From the NCBI GenBank assembly GCA_005792805.1, contig SXQV01000146.1:1-11879 (forward strand): a DNA stretch of 11,879 nt, read 5' to 3'. Source of the stretch: Methylococcaceae bacterium (GTDB lineage Bacteria; Pseudomonadota; Gammaproteobacteria; Methylococcales; Methylococcaceae). Below, piece after piece: positions 1-7,328 of this stretch (its first letter is position 1; each line of letters opens with the position of its first letter). The notes beneath the pieces were generated by a model, which had not been told where the DNA came from, did no database searches, and was given only the letters and a program-made list of their open reading frames with translations. A program made the position numbers and the translations under genes.

Positions 1-683
1 TCTTCGCCCTTGGATACTTTCATCTGAATATGATACGGAGAGGTTTTGGTTGCCCCCTTGACCCAGAAGCGATACCGGTCGGTAGCGGTCTTGATGCCAT
101 TGATTTTTTTGGCCGAACAGGCCACCGCGTAGCGGCGTTTATCCGTCTTGTTCGACAAGGAACCGGAGAAGCCGGGCGTTCCTTTTGCTGGCTGCGGCGG
201 TGTCTCGGGATCAACCGGTGGTGGGTTCGGGTCATCCTGGCCAGGCGGGCTTACATCAATGGAGTCCGAGGTACCGGTATGCGCCCCATTCGCGGCGGTG
301 CAGTGGTGTTCGATGGTAAAGCCGATTTTACCCAGCGCGGAGGCTCCATTCTTGATTTTGGTCACCGTGAGTTTATAAGCGCCATTTCCCCCTTTGTTGT
401 ACCCCCAGGGACTGAATACGCCGGATTTATCCGCAACGACCGTTACGTCCGCTGAAGTCCCCTCCACCTCCTTGACCGTCAGCGCCAACCCCACTGGAAG
501 ATTGGAGGTATATCTAATTTGAAATGAATATTTGTCAGTATTCCCATTTCCATCGTCGTAACAGACCACCGAAAACTCGGAAATGGAAGACTCCACATTT
601 TTGGTAACCGATCCCAGCGTATGGGCGTTGCCATCGATTGAAAAAAACAGAAAACCTGCAAGGATTAATAGCGCCTGTTTCAT
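1..683 (-). CDS. Secreted two-domain protein of unknown family, 3' end cut by window edge
   Basis: The frame opens at ATG 683 and stays open to the window edge (227 codons seen, no stop), so the C-terminus is missing. A GAGGG ribosome binding site lies five bases upstream of the start. Residues 1-20 form a signal peptide (hydrophobic LLILAGFLFF core, likely cleavage after GNA), so the product is exported. Residues about 36-140 form one domain with Cys41 and Cys128 and the motif HHCTAANGAHTG at 126-137. A Pro/Asp-rich linker follows (about 146-168), then a second similar domain starting near 184 with Cys189 and cut off at the edge. The same two-domain plan, spacing and H-C-x-A-A-N-G-A-H-T-G motif occur in the protein at 7961-8842, so these are paralogues. 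Paired Cys and alternating beta-type residues suggest disulphide-stabilised beta-sandwich domains (inference). Function is unknown. It lies 223 nt downstream of the di-heme peroxidase and may have its own promoter. Confidence 0.8.
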   Translation of the reverse strand, partial: MKQALLILAGFLFFSIDGNAHTLGSVTKNVESSISEFSVVCYDDGNGNTDKYSFQIRYTSNLPVGLALTVKEVEGTSADVTVVADKSGVFSPWGYNKGGNGAYKLTVTKIKNGASALGKIGFTIEHHCTAANGAHTGTSDSIDVSPPGQDDPNPPPVDPETPPQPAKGTPGFSGSLSNKTDKRRYAVACSAKKINGIKTATDRYRFWVKGATKTSPYHIQMKVSKGE

Positions 684-906
684 GTGAGCCCTCGTAACGT
701 CCGGTTAATGTAAGTTTTTCTGGCTGCACTCATCTGGAGCCTGTTCTCGATCTTCCCAGACCGGGGCCTATCACTGAATTCAGTTGCAACGAGTGATCCC
801 CCAGCGGGGCTTCGTCAGCCCAGTCTGGCCAAGCTGAATTTCCTCAACACTCGCATTCCATACCGAATACCCTATTGGGGGCATCCGGCGGGTCAAGTGT
901 ACGGTG
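684..906 (-). promoter_or_regulatory. Intergenic region with nested palindromes upstream of the secreted protein
   Basis: This 223-nt gap separates the peroxidase stop from the next gene start. At 770-797 several symmetric elements overlap: the perfect 10-bp palindrome CTGAATTCAG (774-783), the perfect 8-bp palindrome GTTGCAAC (783-790), and an enclosing inverted repeat ATCACT (770-775) / AGTGAT (792-797). This is about 90 nt upstream of the start at 683, a plausible place for an operator, but I see no convincing -35/-10 pair next to it. A short C4/G4 inverted repeat near 800-810 has no T-tract, so I do not call a terminator. Confidence 0.3.
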
Positions 907-3036
907 TCAGTCCGGCAGCAGCTTATCGTACGGCAACAGCGATCCTTGTACCACGTTTCTGCCATTCTTACCGACAGCGGGAAGCTCAAGATACTCGTCC
1001 GCTGCCAGATTGGGGCCTAGCGGCGACGGCTCTGCCCTGGCACCTCGGGGAATCTGAATGGACGGATGATCGAAGGGTGCGCGCTCCCAACGCACACGCT
1101 CATCCGTAAGGGTTTTCAAGAAGGCAACCAGGTCAGCCTTATCCTGTTTGGTAAGGCCCAAGGGGAATACAAAGGTCTCGAAATGTCCGGGATTACCGAC
1201 GTTGTTCCCACCCCGGTTGTAAAACTCCACCACCTCTTCGAGAGATTTCACACTGCCATTGTGGAAGAAGGGTCCTGTCAGCTCCACATTGCGTAAGGGC
1301 GGAATCTTGAAGGCTGCCGCAATGGATGCAGCCAGCTTGCCGCCATAAGGAAGCGCCAACTCCCGGTTGGCGGTAGCAGGCGTCACGATCTTGGCCAATT
1401 CCTTGTAACCCCGGCAATCATTCCCCCTGGCATTGGGATCCGCCATCAATTCATTGGGGGGGAAATCAAACGCGAAGGGATATTGAAAATCGCAAGCCAG
1501 CACTTTCACGGGGTCGACCATGGGATGATCAGGATTGGCCAGCCAATCGATGTACTGCTGCGTGAATGAAAGGGGATTCCCCCAAGGATCGTGGTAGTCA
1601 ATGCCCGGATCATAAGCCGGCGGAGTCACGCTGGTAATGGCAAATCCGATATCCAGCATGGTTTTGGCGACATCGAACCCGCTGTTTTCCTCATTGAAAC
1701 CGCCGCGATCCATCACGTTATGGAATTTTGACGATTTGCTGGTGTAAACCTCGGGATTTGCCGCAGAGGAAAGAGTTGGCCCAAGATGACAGAGGAAACA
1801 ATGATCATCGAGGAACAATTGCAAACCATGCCGCTGCTGTTCGTTGAAGGCAATGGGGTAATTGTCCTTGTCTCGCCGGGTATCAAACAAGGTTTGATCG
1901 GAGATCAGCGTATCTTCATACAGCTGGATCGCCAGACCAAAAAACAGGGAAAAATTTGCTTCCATTTGCGAATAAGGCACGCCATCCAGGCTTTGGCCAA
2001 ACTCACCCTTTGCATTCCACCAGCGCTTGGCAAAAGCTTTCTTCACCAGCTCCGCATAGGTACCCTTAAGCCCTTTGCCCGAATCACTGGCCAGCTTTCC
2101 GAGCACGCTGTCTTCAGAATCCACCGTCTGATTTTGCAGTGGCGGTCGCTGAAGCAGTTTATGCCCAATGTCCGGAAACCTCCGCCCATTACATGACATT
2201 TCAGTGGAATCCAGCGGGGGGCCTAACGCCTGTGAAGCACTGGCCGAATTCTTGAGTTGGATTTTTTTCTTGATGGGCTTGCCGTTTTTAACTATCCAGA
2301 CTCCTGCGTCCGGATCGCGCAAACCCCAATTGGATGAACCATTGAATATATTATTGGCGCGTCCATCCCAGAACTGCCGATAATTGAACGTGGAGTTAAT
2401 GACGCTCGGCGCATTCCTTGCGGTGACCTGTCGAGTGTTGTAAGGGCCAATATGGAAGATATTGTCCGGTTCAGACTGGCAAGTATCCTCGGCATTCGTC
2501 TGACTGACAGAGAGAAAAACCTGTTTGAATATGCCGGAGGAACCGATGACATCGTCCGTGTGGTAGATGAGCCTGGACTGCCTGTCATTGGGATTCTCGA
2601 ATTGCCACAGCGGGAAGTCCGCTTGCGTCAGCTGATAATTGGGCCCGCCAGCTGCACCGCTGGGCAAGGGCTGGAAGGTGGTCGCCGTTGGCTCTACATC
2701 ATGCGCTCCTCCCGGTGCCAGCTGGTTTTTGGTTCGGGCATCCGCCCCTGCGTGAAAATGGCAAGTCGCACAGGCACCCCCATCGCTGCCCGCGCTGGTA
2801 TCCCAGAACAGAGCCTTACCCAACTGAATCGCCGCCGCCTTGTTGGTTACGTAATTTCCCAGTCCCGGCACCTTGGGAATTTTCGCCATCCACAGGGGAT
2901 CGGGTGGGCGGCCATGGGCCCAGGCAGTCTCTGCCACCAGAACCAAAAGAGTCATCCCTAACATCAGGCGCACGGTGATGCCCGGAGCCGGCAACAGGTT
3001 GACCCGGCCTCCCACGGCCTTCTTTTTCATGTTCAT
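907..3036 (-). CDS. Large di-heme cytochrome c peroxidase (MauG/CcpA superfamily, SACCP-like)
   Basis: A 709-residue exported c-type cytochrome. The translation begins MNMKKK and has a hydrophobic stretch (RLMLGMTLLVLVAETAWA), a signal peptide that probably ends before HGRPPDP. Two heme-binding CXXCH motifs are present: CATCH near residue 89 and CFLCH near residue 413. The C-terminal signature FFHNGSVKSLEEVVEFYNRG (about 590-610) is typical of bacterial di-heme peroxidases and MauG. Those enzymes reduce H2O2 in the periplasm with electrons from small cytochromes or copper proteins, or oxidise a protein substrate. Usual members have about 330-400 residues and hemes about 150 residues apart. 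Here the spacing is about 320 residues, because of an insertion between the hemes with extra Cys residues. This size resembles the surface-associated peroxidase of Methylococcus (family knowledge, not checked). Start: GAGGA precedes both a GTG at 3042 and an ATG at 3036; I prefer the ATG. The gene follows apbE by about 60 nt, probably in one operon. Confidence 0.88.
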   Translation of the reverse strand: MNMKKKAVGGRVNLLPAPGITVRLMLGMTLLVLVAETAWAHGRPPDPLWMAKIPKVPGLGNYVTNKAAAIQLGKALFWDTSAGSDGGACATCHFHAGADARTKNQLAPGGAHDVEPTATTFQPLPSGAAGGPNYQLTQADFPLWQFENPNDRQSRLIYHTDDVIGSSGIFKQVFLSVSQTNAEDTCQSEPDNIFHIGPYNTRQVTARNAPSVINSTFNYRQFWDGRANNIFNGSSNWGLRDPDAGVWIVKNGKPIKKKIQLKNSASASQALGPPLDSTEMSCNGRRFPDIGHKLLQRPPLQNQTVDSEDSVLGKLASDSGKGLKGTYAELVKKAFAKRWWNAKGEFGQSLDGVPYSQMEANFSLFFGLAIQLYEDTLISDQTLFDTRRDKDNYPIAFNEQQRHGLQLFLDDHCFLCHLGPTLSSAANPEVYTSKSSKFHNVMDRGGFNEENSGFDVAKTMLDIGFAITSVTPPAYDPGIDYHDPWGNPLSFTQQYIDWLANPDHPMVDPVKVLACDFQYPFAFDFPPNELMADPNARGNDCRGYKELAKIVTPATANRELALPYGGKLAASIAAAFKIPPLRNVELTGPFFHNGSVKSLEEVVEFYNRGGNNVGNPGHFETFVFPLGLTKQDKADLVAFLKTLTDERVRWERAPFDHPSIQIPRGARAEPSPLGPNLAADEYLELPAVGKNGRNVVQGSLLPYDKLLPD

Positions 3037-3095
3037 ACTCACTTCTTCCTCACGTTTACATCCTCCCGCCTGGGTGCCTCATCGATACCCAAGCG

Positions 3096-4016
3096 TCAAT
3101 TCGTGGATCCGGCCAGACTGCCGCCCATTTCACCTGCAATATTCACCCAGAGGTGCGGCGCACCGAGTTGCTCCAGCCAGGCAGGACCCTCTTTTTCCTT
3201 GAGCATGCCAATGGTCGAGGCACTGCCCGCCACGACACAAAAGTCGGCCACCACACTGACCGAAGCGAGGTAGCCTACCGGCCAACCCGTCGTTGGGTTC
3301 AAGACATGGCCATAGCGTTTGCCGTCCACTATGAGACAGCGTTCGTAGTCCCCGCTGCTGGCCATGGCTCCCTGGCGTAGCCAAAGGGTACGAATAAATT
3401 CCCCCGACCGGCGCGGGTGCTGGATGCCGATGCCCCAGGGGCTTCCATCCGGGTGCGGCCCGATGATCTTGATATCGCCCCCCAGGTTGACCAGACCGTG
3501 GCGAATTTCCGCCTCCCAGCAGATGGCCGCCACCCGGTCCACGGCGTATTCCTTGACGGCACCACCAAAATCCAGCTCCAGCCCGGTCTCCGGAAAACTG
3601 AGTACGGGCGACGTCCAGCGGAGCCGATGCCATCCCACCCGGTCCAGCAACTGCTCGATCTGCGCCGCATCAGGCAAGCGGCCCTCCTTGAACCGCCAGG
3701 CTTCCCGCAACACCCCCGACGTAATATCAAACAATCCGCCGCTTTCCTGGTAACAGGTCTGGACATAATTCAGCAGACCGGCGGTTTCCTCATCCACTTC
3801 GAGCCGGCCACCGCTTGCGGCCAACCGGTTGATTTCTGACAGAAAGCTGGTGGGCTGGTAACGCGAGTAACGCGACTCAAGCCGGTTGACTTCAGCCACT
3901 ACCCGGCTCGCCATGTGCTCGGCGCGCGCACGGGTCTTTGCATACAGCTTGATTTCACAGGGGGAACCCATGGCGTTGAAGCAACGCTCGAAATAAACGG
4001 GCTTGCCGATTTTCAT
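3096..4016 (-). CDS. apbE: FAD:protein FMN transferase, ApbE family
   Basis: A 306-residue ApbE-family protein. Such enzymes split FAD and attach FMN covalently to a Thr/Ser in a D-x-x-S/T-G-A-S/T motif of a target protein. Visible family motifs in order: MGSP (16-19), S-R-Y-x-P followed by LSEIN (51-63), GLFDITSG (94-101), LDFGGAVKEYAVDR (148-161), NLGGD (177-181), ASSGDYER (219-226) and YGHVLNPTTGWP (235-246). Length is near the usual 300-350. Two oddities are seen. The N-terminus (MKIGKPVYFERCFNAMG) shows no signal peptide or lipobox, unlike many periplasmic members. Also, the C-terminal metal site, usually A-D-x-x-[AS]-T, reads AGSAST at 263-268, so the Asp expected to bind Mg is Gly. It lies between the double barrel and the peroxidase. 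The best candidate target nearby is the DTWSGAT motif in the barrel protein. Confidence 0.9.
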   Translation of the reverse strand: MKIGKPVYFERCFNAMGSPCEIKLYAKTRARAEHMASRVVAEVNRLESRYSRYQPTSFLSEINRLAASGGRLEVDEETAGLLNYVQTCYQESGGLFDITSGVLREAWRFKEGRLPDAAQIEQLLDRVGWHRLRWTSPVLSFPETGLELDFGGAVKEYAVDRVAAICWEAEIRHGLVNLGGDIKIIGPHPDGSPWGIGIQHPRRSGEFIRTLWLRQGAMASSGDYERCLIVDGKRYGHVLNPTTGWPVGYLASVSVVADFCVVAGSASTIGMLKEKEGPAWLEQLGAPHLWVNIAGEMGGSLAGSTN

Positions 4017-4317
4017 GACACTCAGTCCCCATACCCACGCTGCCCGTTCCTACCAAACCCGCATCGGCCCGAGGGCGGGCCTACACATGGGCCTTTATCC
4101 ACAATTGGGCACCTCGAAAAACTCGTCATACCCGCGAAGGCGGGTATCCAGGTGGTTGTTTTTACTGGGTTCCCGCTTTCGCGGGAACGACGAATCGGGG
4201 GTTCTTCGAGGTGCCCTTGTGTGCGAGCGTCGCCCCCGGCGCGAGCGGAGTCGTACCTCGGCACACCCAAAACCGTTCATTCCTGCCTAGCCGCGACCGA
4301 GAGCGAACACCGCTGCC
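4017..4317. other. 301-nt gap between barrel gene and apbE: MITE plus hairpin
   Basis: No gene is seen here. The central 4107-4216 is a MITE-like repeat, listed separately. At 4066-4081 there is a perfect 6-bp GC hairpin, GGCCCG-AGGG-CGGGCC, about 50 nt upstream of the apbE start. It lacks a T-tract on either strand, so it may be a leader hairpin or pause site rather than a terminator. The remainder (4217-4317) shows no motif I can name. The gap is long compared with the 27-nt spacing upstream of the barrel, so apbE and the peroxidase could be transcribed less than, or separately from, the barrel. Confidence 0.5.
4107..4216. repeat. 110-bp MITE-like palindromic repeat
   Basis: The ends are inverted repeats: GGGCACCTCGAA (4107-4118) at the left and its reverse complement TTCGAGGTGCCC (4205-4216) at the right. 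Inside are two related hairpin units in opposite orientation: GTCATACCCGCGAAGGCGGG followed by TATCCAG (4125-4151), and CTGGGTTCCCGCTTTCGCGG followed by GAACGAC (4165-4191). Each holds its own small stem (CCCGC/GCGGG and TTCCCGC/GCGGGAA), and the whole element folds as one long imperfect palindrome. Units of the type GTCATNCCCGCGAAxGCGGGNATCCAG are familiar as multicopy repeats in many proteobacterial genomes (recalled, not searched). It has no coding capacity. No clear target-site duplication is seen, although ACAA and TTGT flank the two ends. Confidence 0.8.
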
Positions 4318-6999
4318 TCAAAAAGACAGACCCCAGGTCGCGTAGAGTGTCCCGGTCCGTTCCAGCTGATAGCCGTTGTAATCGTTGTAAGTCGGTTGCA
4401 ACCACTCGACACCGATATGGTTACCCGCAAAATCTCCGGACATGACCATGGCATTCAGGCCGATACCAATGTCAAGATATTGCCCACCGTAACTTTGCGG
4501 CATATCCATCGGCCCTGTTGGAGCGTAGGGATATGGATACTGCCCATTGATGCTGTCCTGGTAGGTGTATAGCGCACGGACGGAGCCGGTGAGCCAGTCC
4601 TGGATCTGATACCCCCCCCAACTGGATGCCTGAAACAGGTTGCCATAGGCAAAACCGGACTCATTGGCACTCTGCAGAACGGCAATCGTACTAGCCTGCG
4701 CACCCCAGTTGAAATCACCTTCGAAACCGTTGTAGGTGAGGCTGGGCCAGAAGTTCCAGGTTCCGCCGCCGAGCTGCATGCCGTAGTGTTCAAAGTCGCT
4801 GTTGCCACTGGTTTTCCGGTCAACGCTGCCGGTCGGTGCAGTAAAGCCCAGGGTGACATGCAGCTTGTGACCCGGTGCCTCGAACAGTTTGAGCATACCC
4901 GAGAAGTAGATATCTCCCACTCCGCCCTCGCCATGGTAAGGATTGGAACCATGACTGGCATGAATGTCGTCCGGACTGGGGGGCGGCGCGCCATCCAGCC
5001 GGCGCAGGTGCATGTCCATGCTCATGAACTGAGGCATCAGCATCAGTGTGAGCCAGTCGGTAGGGGCGTACATGAGATCAACCATGTACATGTTCATGGT
5101 CATGTCCAGAGGGGTATAGGTACATTCGCCCCACGGCTGACAGGCTTCATTGACGATTTGCTGATCGCTGACCCGACCCGTGCCACGAAACATATTGCCC
5201 TCCTGCATCATGTAGGAGTAGCGAACGCCGACCATCATGTCTCCCGCCTTGGGCAACATATGACTGAACATGACCCCTGACGGCGCATCCATCCCCAGAT
5301 GTGCCTGCCGGTGATCCTCATGGCCATGGTGGTGATGGGCATGTTCATCGCCACCACCGGTATCGGCCATGCTCATGGCGGACAGATCGACCTTGACGGC
5401 GGCATTGAACTGATAGTAGTCAAAGTCGGCCCAGCTACCCTGCCCCGCACCGCCCATACGAAGGTCACCCGCATGGGTGTAATACTCAAATCCGGCTTCA
5501 AAACCCAGCGCCTTGCCGATCTGGGTAGTCAGTGTCAGTCCGGTACTGATGGCCCCATAGGCCGACAGGCGGTAATCGCTGGAATAAGCCGAAAGCGGAA
5601 CGCCGGCCAAATTGAAGGTACGGATACCATAAGGCCCGGCCTGGGTCGGTGCCGCTCCATCGAAGAGGAAGTACGGCTCATAAAAATCGGCGGCATCCTG
5701 CGAGTAATAGCGAAATCTTGGTGTCACCGACCAGCTGCCCACAGGCTGAACCCAGTCGAGGTCGAAGGTATGGGCGGTGACGCCCCAGTCATCCTGAAAC
5801 AGCCGGTAACCGGCATGCAGTGAGGCATCCAGCCCTTCGACGTACTGCACCATCCGCACGTCCCAGATCCCCTGATTCCGTTCTTCGGGCCGCCGTTCCA
5901 TGACGCCCTGTACGTTGCCCGGATAAAGCTCGGTGCCCCCCTGATCCCAGGGATCCTTGTCGAAATCAACGAACACCATGTCGACCGCTTTATAGGGGTT
6001 GGCCAGATACCCGGTGTTGCGGACGAAGCCGAAGCCAGACTCCAGCAATAACTCCTTGTTTACCACCTGAGCAACGCTGAGATGGTTGGACCAGTCCTGC
6101 CGGTTGCCGGTGATATATTCCGAAGGAGCCCCGTTGGGGTTGTCTTCCAGGCGAATCTGCCCCTTGGATCGGTAATAGGACTTGTCGACATAGGGCGCAT
6201 AGGTGGGGTTGATCAGGGCATTGACGTCGCTGTTGTTATAAACCAGTCCGAGATTGACCGACGTCCGCTTCTGATTGAAGTCCATACGACCGTTGAGACT
6301 CCCGAACGCCGAGTTGAAGTCGGGTTCCTGTGAGATGCCTCCCCCAAGATTGAATGCGGACTCGTCCCACTCATAGCCCAGACGGAAATCACCCTGGTTG
6401 CGAATTTCCGGCGAGGCCGAAGCCACTGTCTGAACCAGACGAGTGTCCTCCACATATTCGCCTGTGGCGGAATCAAGCCGGTATGGGTTCATTGCCTTGT
6501 CGTAACGGATCGAACCGTTTCCGCGAATCAGCGGCGATGCGCCAGCCCGGGTGGGGTTGTTCCCTCCCAGGGCGTTGGGTGCCGAAGCGACGGGGGTGGC
6601 ACCGGACCAGGTGTCCTGGACAAAATTAAAGTTGAACCGCCAGCGATCTTCGAAAGACAGCAGCCCATTGGCCTGGATGTTATCAACCTGCAAAGGGTTG
6701 TACTGGGATTTCATCCCATCCAGCAACTGCCAGGGACTCTGCTTGTAATGGCCATATTGAAGAGAGGCAATGTCACCGGTTGCGGCATGCGCGGACGGCA
6801 TGGAGAGTCCGGGCAGCGCCAGTGCAGCGACCGTCAGATTTCTCAGGCCAGACCGGTCGGACTCACTCCGGCCAGCCGGGTTACGCCTGCCCCGCAAGCG
6901 AAGCCGATTCATCAGCGAGGAAGCCGCCTGAGAGCTTAACCCGGAGTTACCACCAACACCGGCCGCCCTCAGCGCGAAGGAAAGTAATCGCCGTGCCAC
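4318..6999 (-). CDS. Double outer-membrane beta-barrel: DUF3570 domain fused to Met/His-rich transporter-like barrel
   Basis: An 893-residue protein read from GTG 6999, with AGGG six bases upstream and 27 nt after the DUF4266 stop. An Arg-rich stretch (1-53) precedes a signal-like segment (RNLTVAALALPGLSMPSAHA, 53-72). Residues about 76-545 match DUF3570, starting SLQYGHYKQ and including DTWSGATPVAS (129-139). They alternate polar and aromatic residues as in amphipathic strands and end FDYYQFNAAVKVDLSAM. A His-rich linker (HAHHHHGHEDH, 553-563) follows. The second part (about 575-893) is extremely Met-rich (SYMMQEGNM, MTMNMYMVDLMYAPTDWLTLMLMPQF), contains a G-x-G-D-I-Y-F-S-G motif and PTGSVD, and ends in Phe (ATWGLSF), the classic outer-membrane barrel signal. 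It resembles the PF13557-like barrels often annotated transporter. DUF3570 proteins I know are about 400 residues, so this is a fusion. Role unknown; metal (copper?) handling is inferred from the Met/His content. Confidence 0.85.
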   Translation of the reverse strand: MARRLLSFALRAAGVGGNSGLSSQAASSLMNRLRLRGRRNPAGRSESDRSGLRNLTVAALALPGLSMPSAHAATGDIASLQYGHYKQSPWQLLDGMKSQYNPLQVDNIQANGLLSFEDRWRFNFNFVQDTWSGATPVASAPNALGGNNPTRAGASPLIRGNGSIRYDKAMNPYRLDSATGEYVEDTRLVQTVASASPEIRNQGDFRLGYEWDESAFNLGGGISQEPDFNSAFGSLNGRMDFNQKRTSVNLGLVYNNSDVNALINPTYAPYVDKSYYRSKGQIRLEDNPNGAPSEYITGNRQDWSNHLSVAQVVNKELLLESGFGFVRNTGYLANPYKAVDMVFVDFDKDPWDQGGTELYPGNVQGVMERRPEERNQGIWDVRMVQYVEGLDASLHAGYRLFQDDWGVTAHTFDLDWVQPVGSWSVTPRFRYYSQDAADFYEPYFLFDGAAPTQAGPYGIRTFNLAGVPLSAYSSDYRLSAYGAISTGLTLTTQIGKALGFEAGFEYYTHAGDLRMGGAGQGSWADFDYYQFNAAVKVDLSAMSMADTGGGDEHAHHHHGHEDHRQAHLGMDAPSGVMFSHMLPKAGDMMVGVRYSYMMQEGNMFRGTGRVSDQQIVNEACQPWGECTYTPLDMTMNMYMVDLMYAPTDWLTLMLMPQFMSMDMHLRRLDGAPPPSPDDIHASHGSNPYHGEGGVGDIYFSGMLKLFEAPGHKLHVTLGFTAPTGSVDRKTSGNSDFEHYGMQLGGGTWNFWPSLTYNGFEGDFNWGAQASTIAVLQSANESGFAYGNLFQASSWGGYQIQDWLTGSVRALYTYQDSINGQYPYPYAPTGPMDMPQSYGGQYLDIGIGLNAMVMSGDFAGNHIGVEWLQPTYNDYNGYQLERTGTLYATWGLSF

Positions 7000-7026
7000 A
7001 GAATGCCCTATCGATTAGAGGCAGAA

Positions 7027-7248
7027 TCAATAGCAGCCACAACCGCCTCCCCCTGCGGAAGCAGACCCACCAGAAGCAGACTCCCTGGAGCCATAGATAT
7101 GCTCACGCAACGAGGCCTGAACCGGAAAGGGTTGCAGCGACATGTGGGATTTGGCGAGCGTGCCCCGTTCCCAAGGTTTCACATCAGCACAGCCCGTGGC
7201 CAGGCAAACAAGAAGGAACCCCGCAAGGAAAGACAAAGATCGAAGCAT
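7027..7248 (-). CDS. DUF4266 lipoprotein
   Basis: A 73-residue protein. A short hydrophobic signal (SLSFLAGFLLVCLATGC) ends in a lipobox-like ATGC with Cys20 as the probable lipidation site. The family signature follows: W-E-R near residue 26, an SLQPFP stretch, then HIYGSRES and a Gly/Ser-rich tail ending GGGGCGCY. This pattern (aromatic-E-R, H-x-Y-x-S-R-E, Gly-rich C-G-C end) is what I know as DUF4266. These small lipoproteins are normally encoded right before DUF3570 barrels, as here (27 nt). No biochemical function is known to me. The tail with two Cys could bind metal, form a disulphide handled by the TlpA protein upstream, or be otherwise modified (inference). The start ATG has an AAGAGAG purine stretch upstream. 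Confidence 0.85.
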   Translation of the reverse strand: MLRSLSFLAGFLLVCLATGCADVKPWERGTLAKSHMSLQPFPVQASLREHIYGSRESASGGSASAGGGGCGCY

Positions 7249-7328
7249 GTCGCTCTCTTCAGCGAAACCGGAACGGCGTCATAAACACCGGGTGCAACAC
7301 GGGCAAGCCTGTTATTAACTGGGACAAG

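Noticed and set aside
30..455. A 141-codon open frame on the plus strand
   Set aside because: It is antisense to the truncated secreted paralogue, whose signal peptide, Shine-Dalgarno and repeat motifs are convincing.
796..812. C4/G4 inverted repeat after the peroxidase as a terminator
   Set aside because: The stem is only four base pairs and is not followed by a T-run on the minus strand.
4066..4081. GC-rich hairpin as an intrinsic terminator
   Set aside because: The stem is perfect but short and no T-tract follows on either strand.
4022..4445. Short open frames crossing the gap between the barrel and apbE
   Set aside because: They run through the MITE and its hairpins on both strands; repeats of this type commonly create spurious frames.
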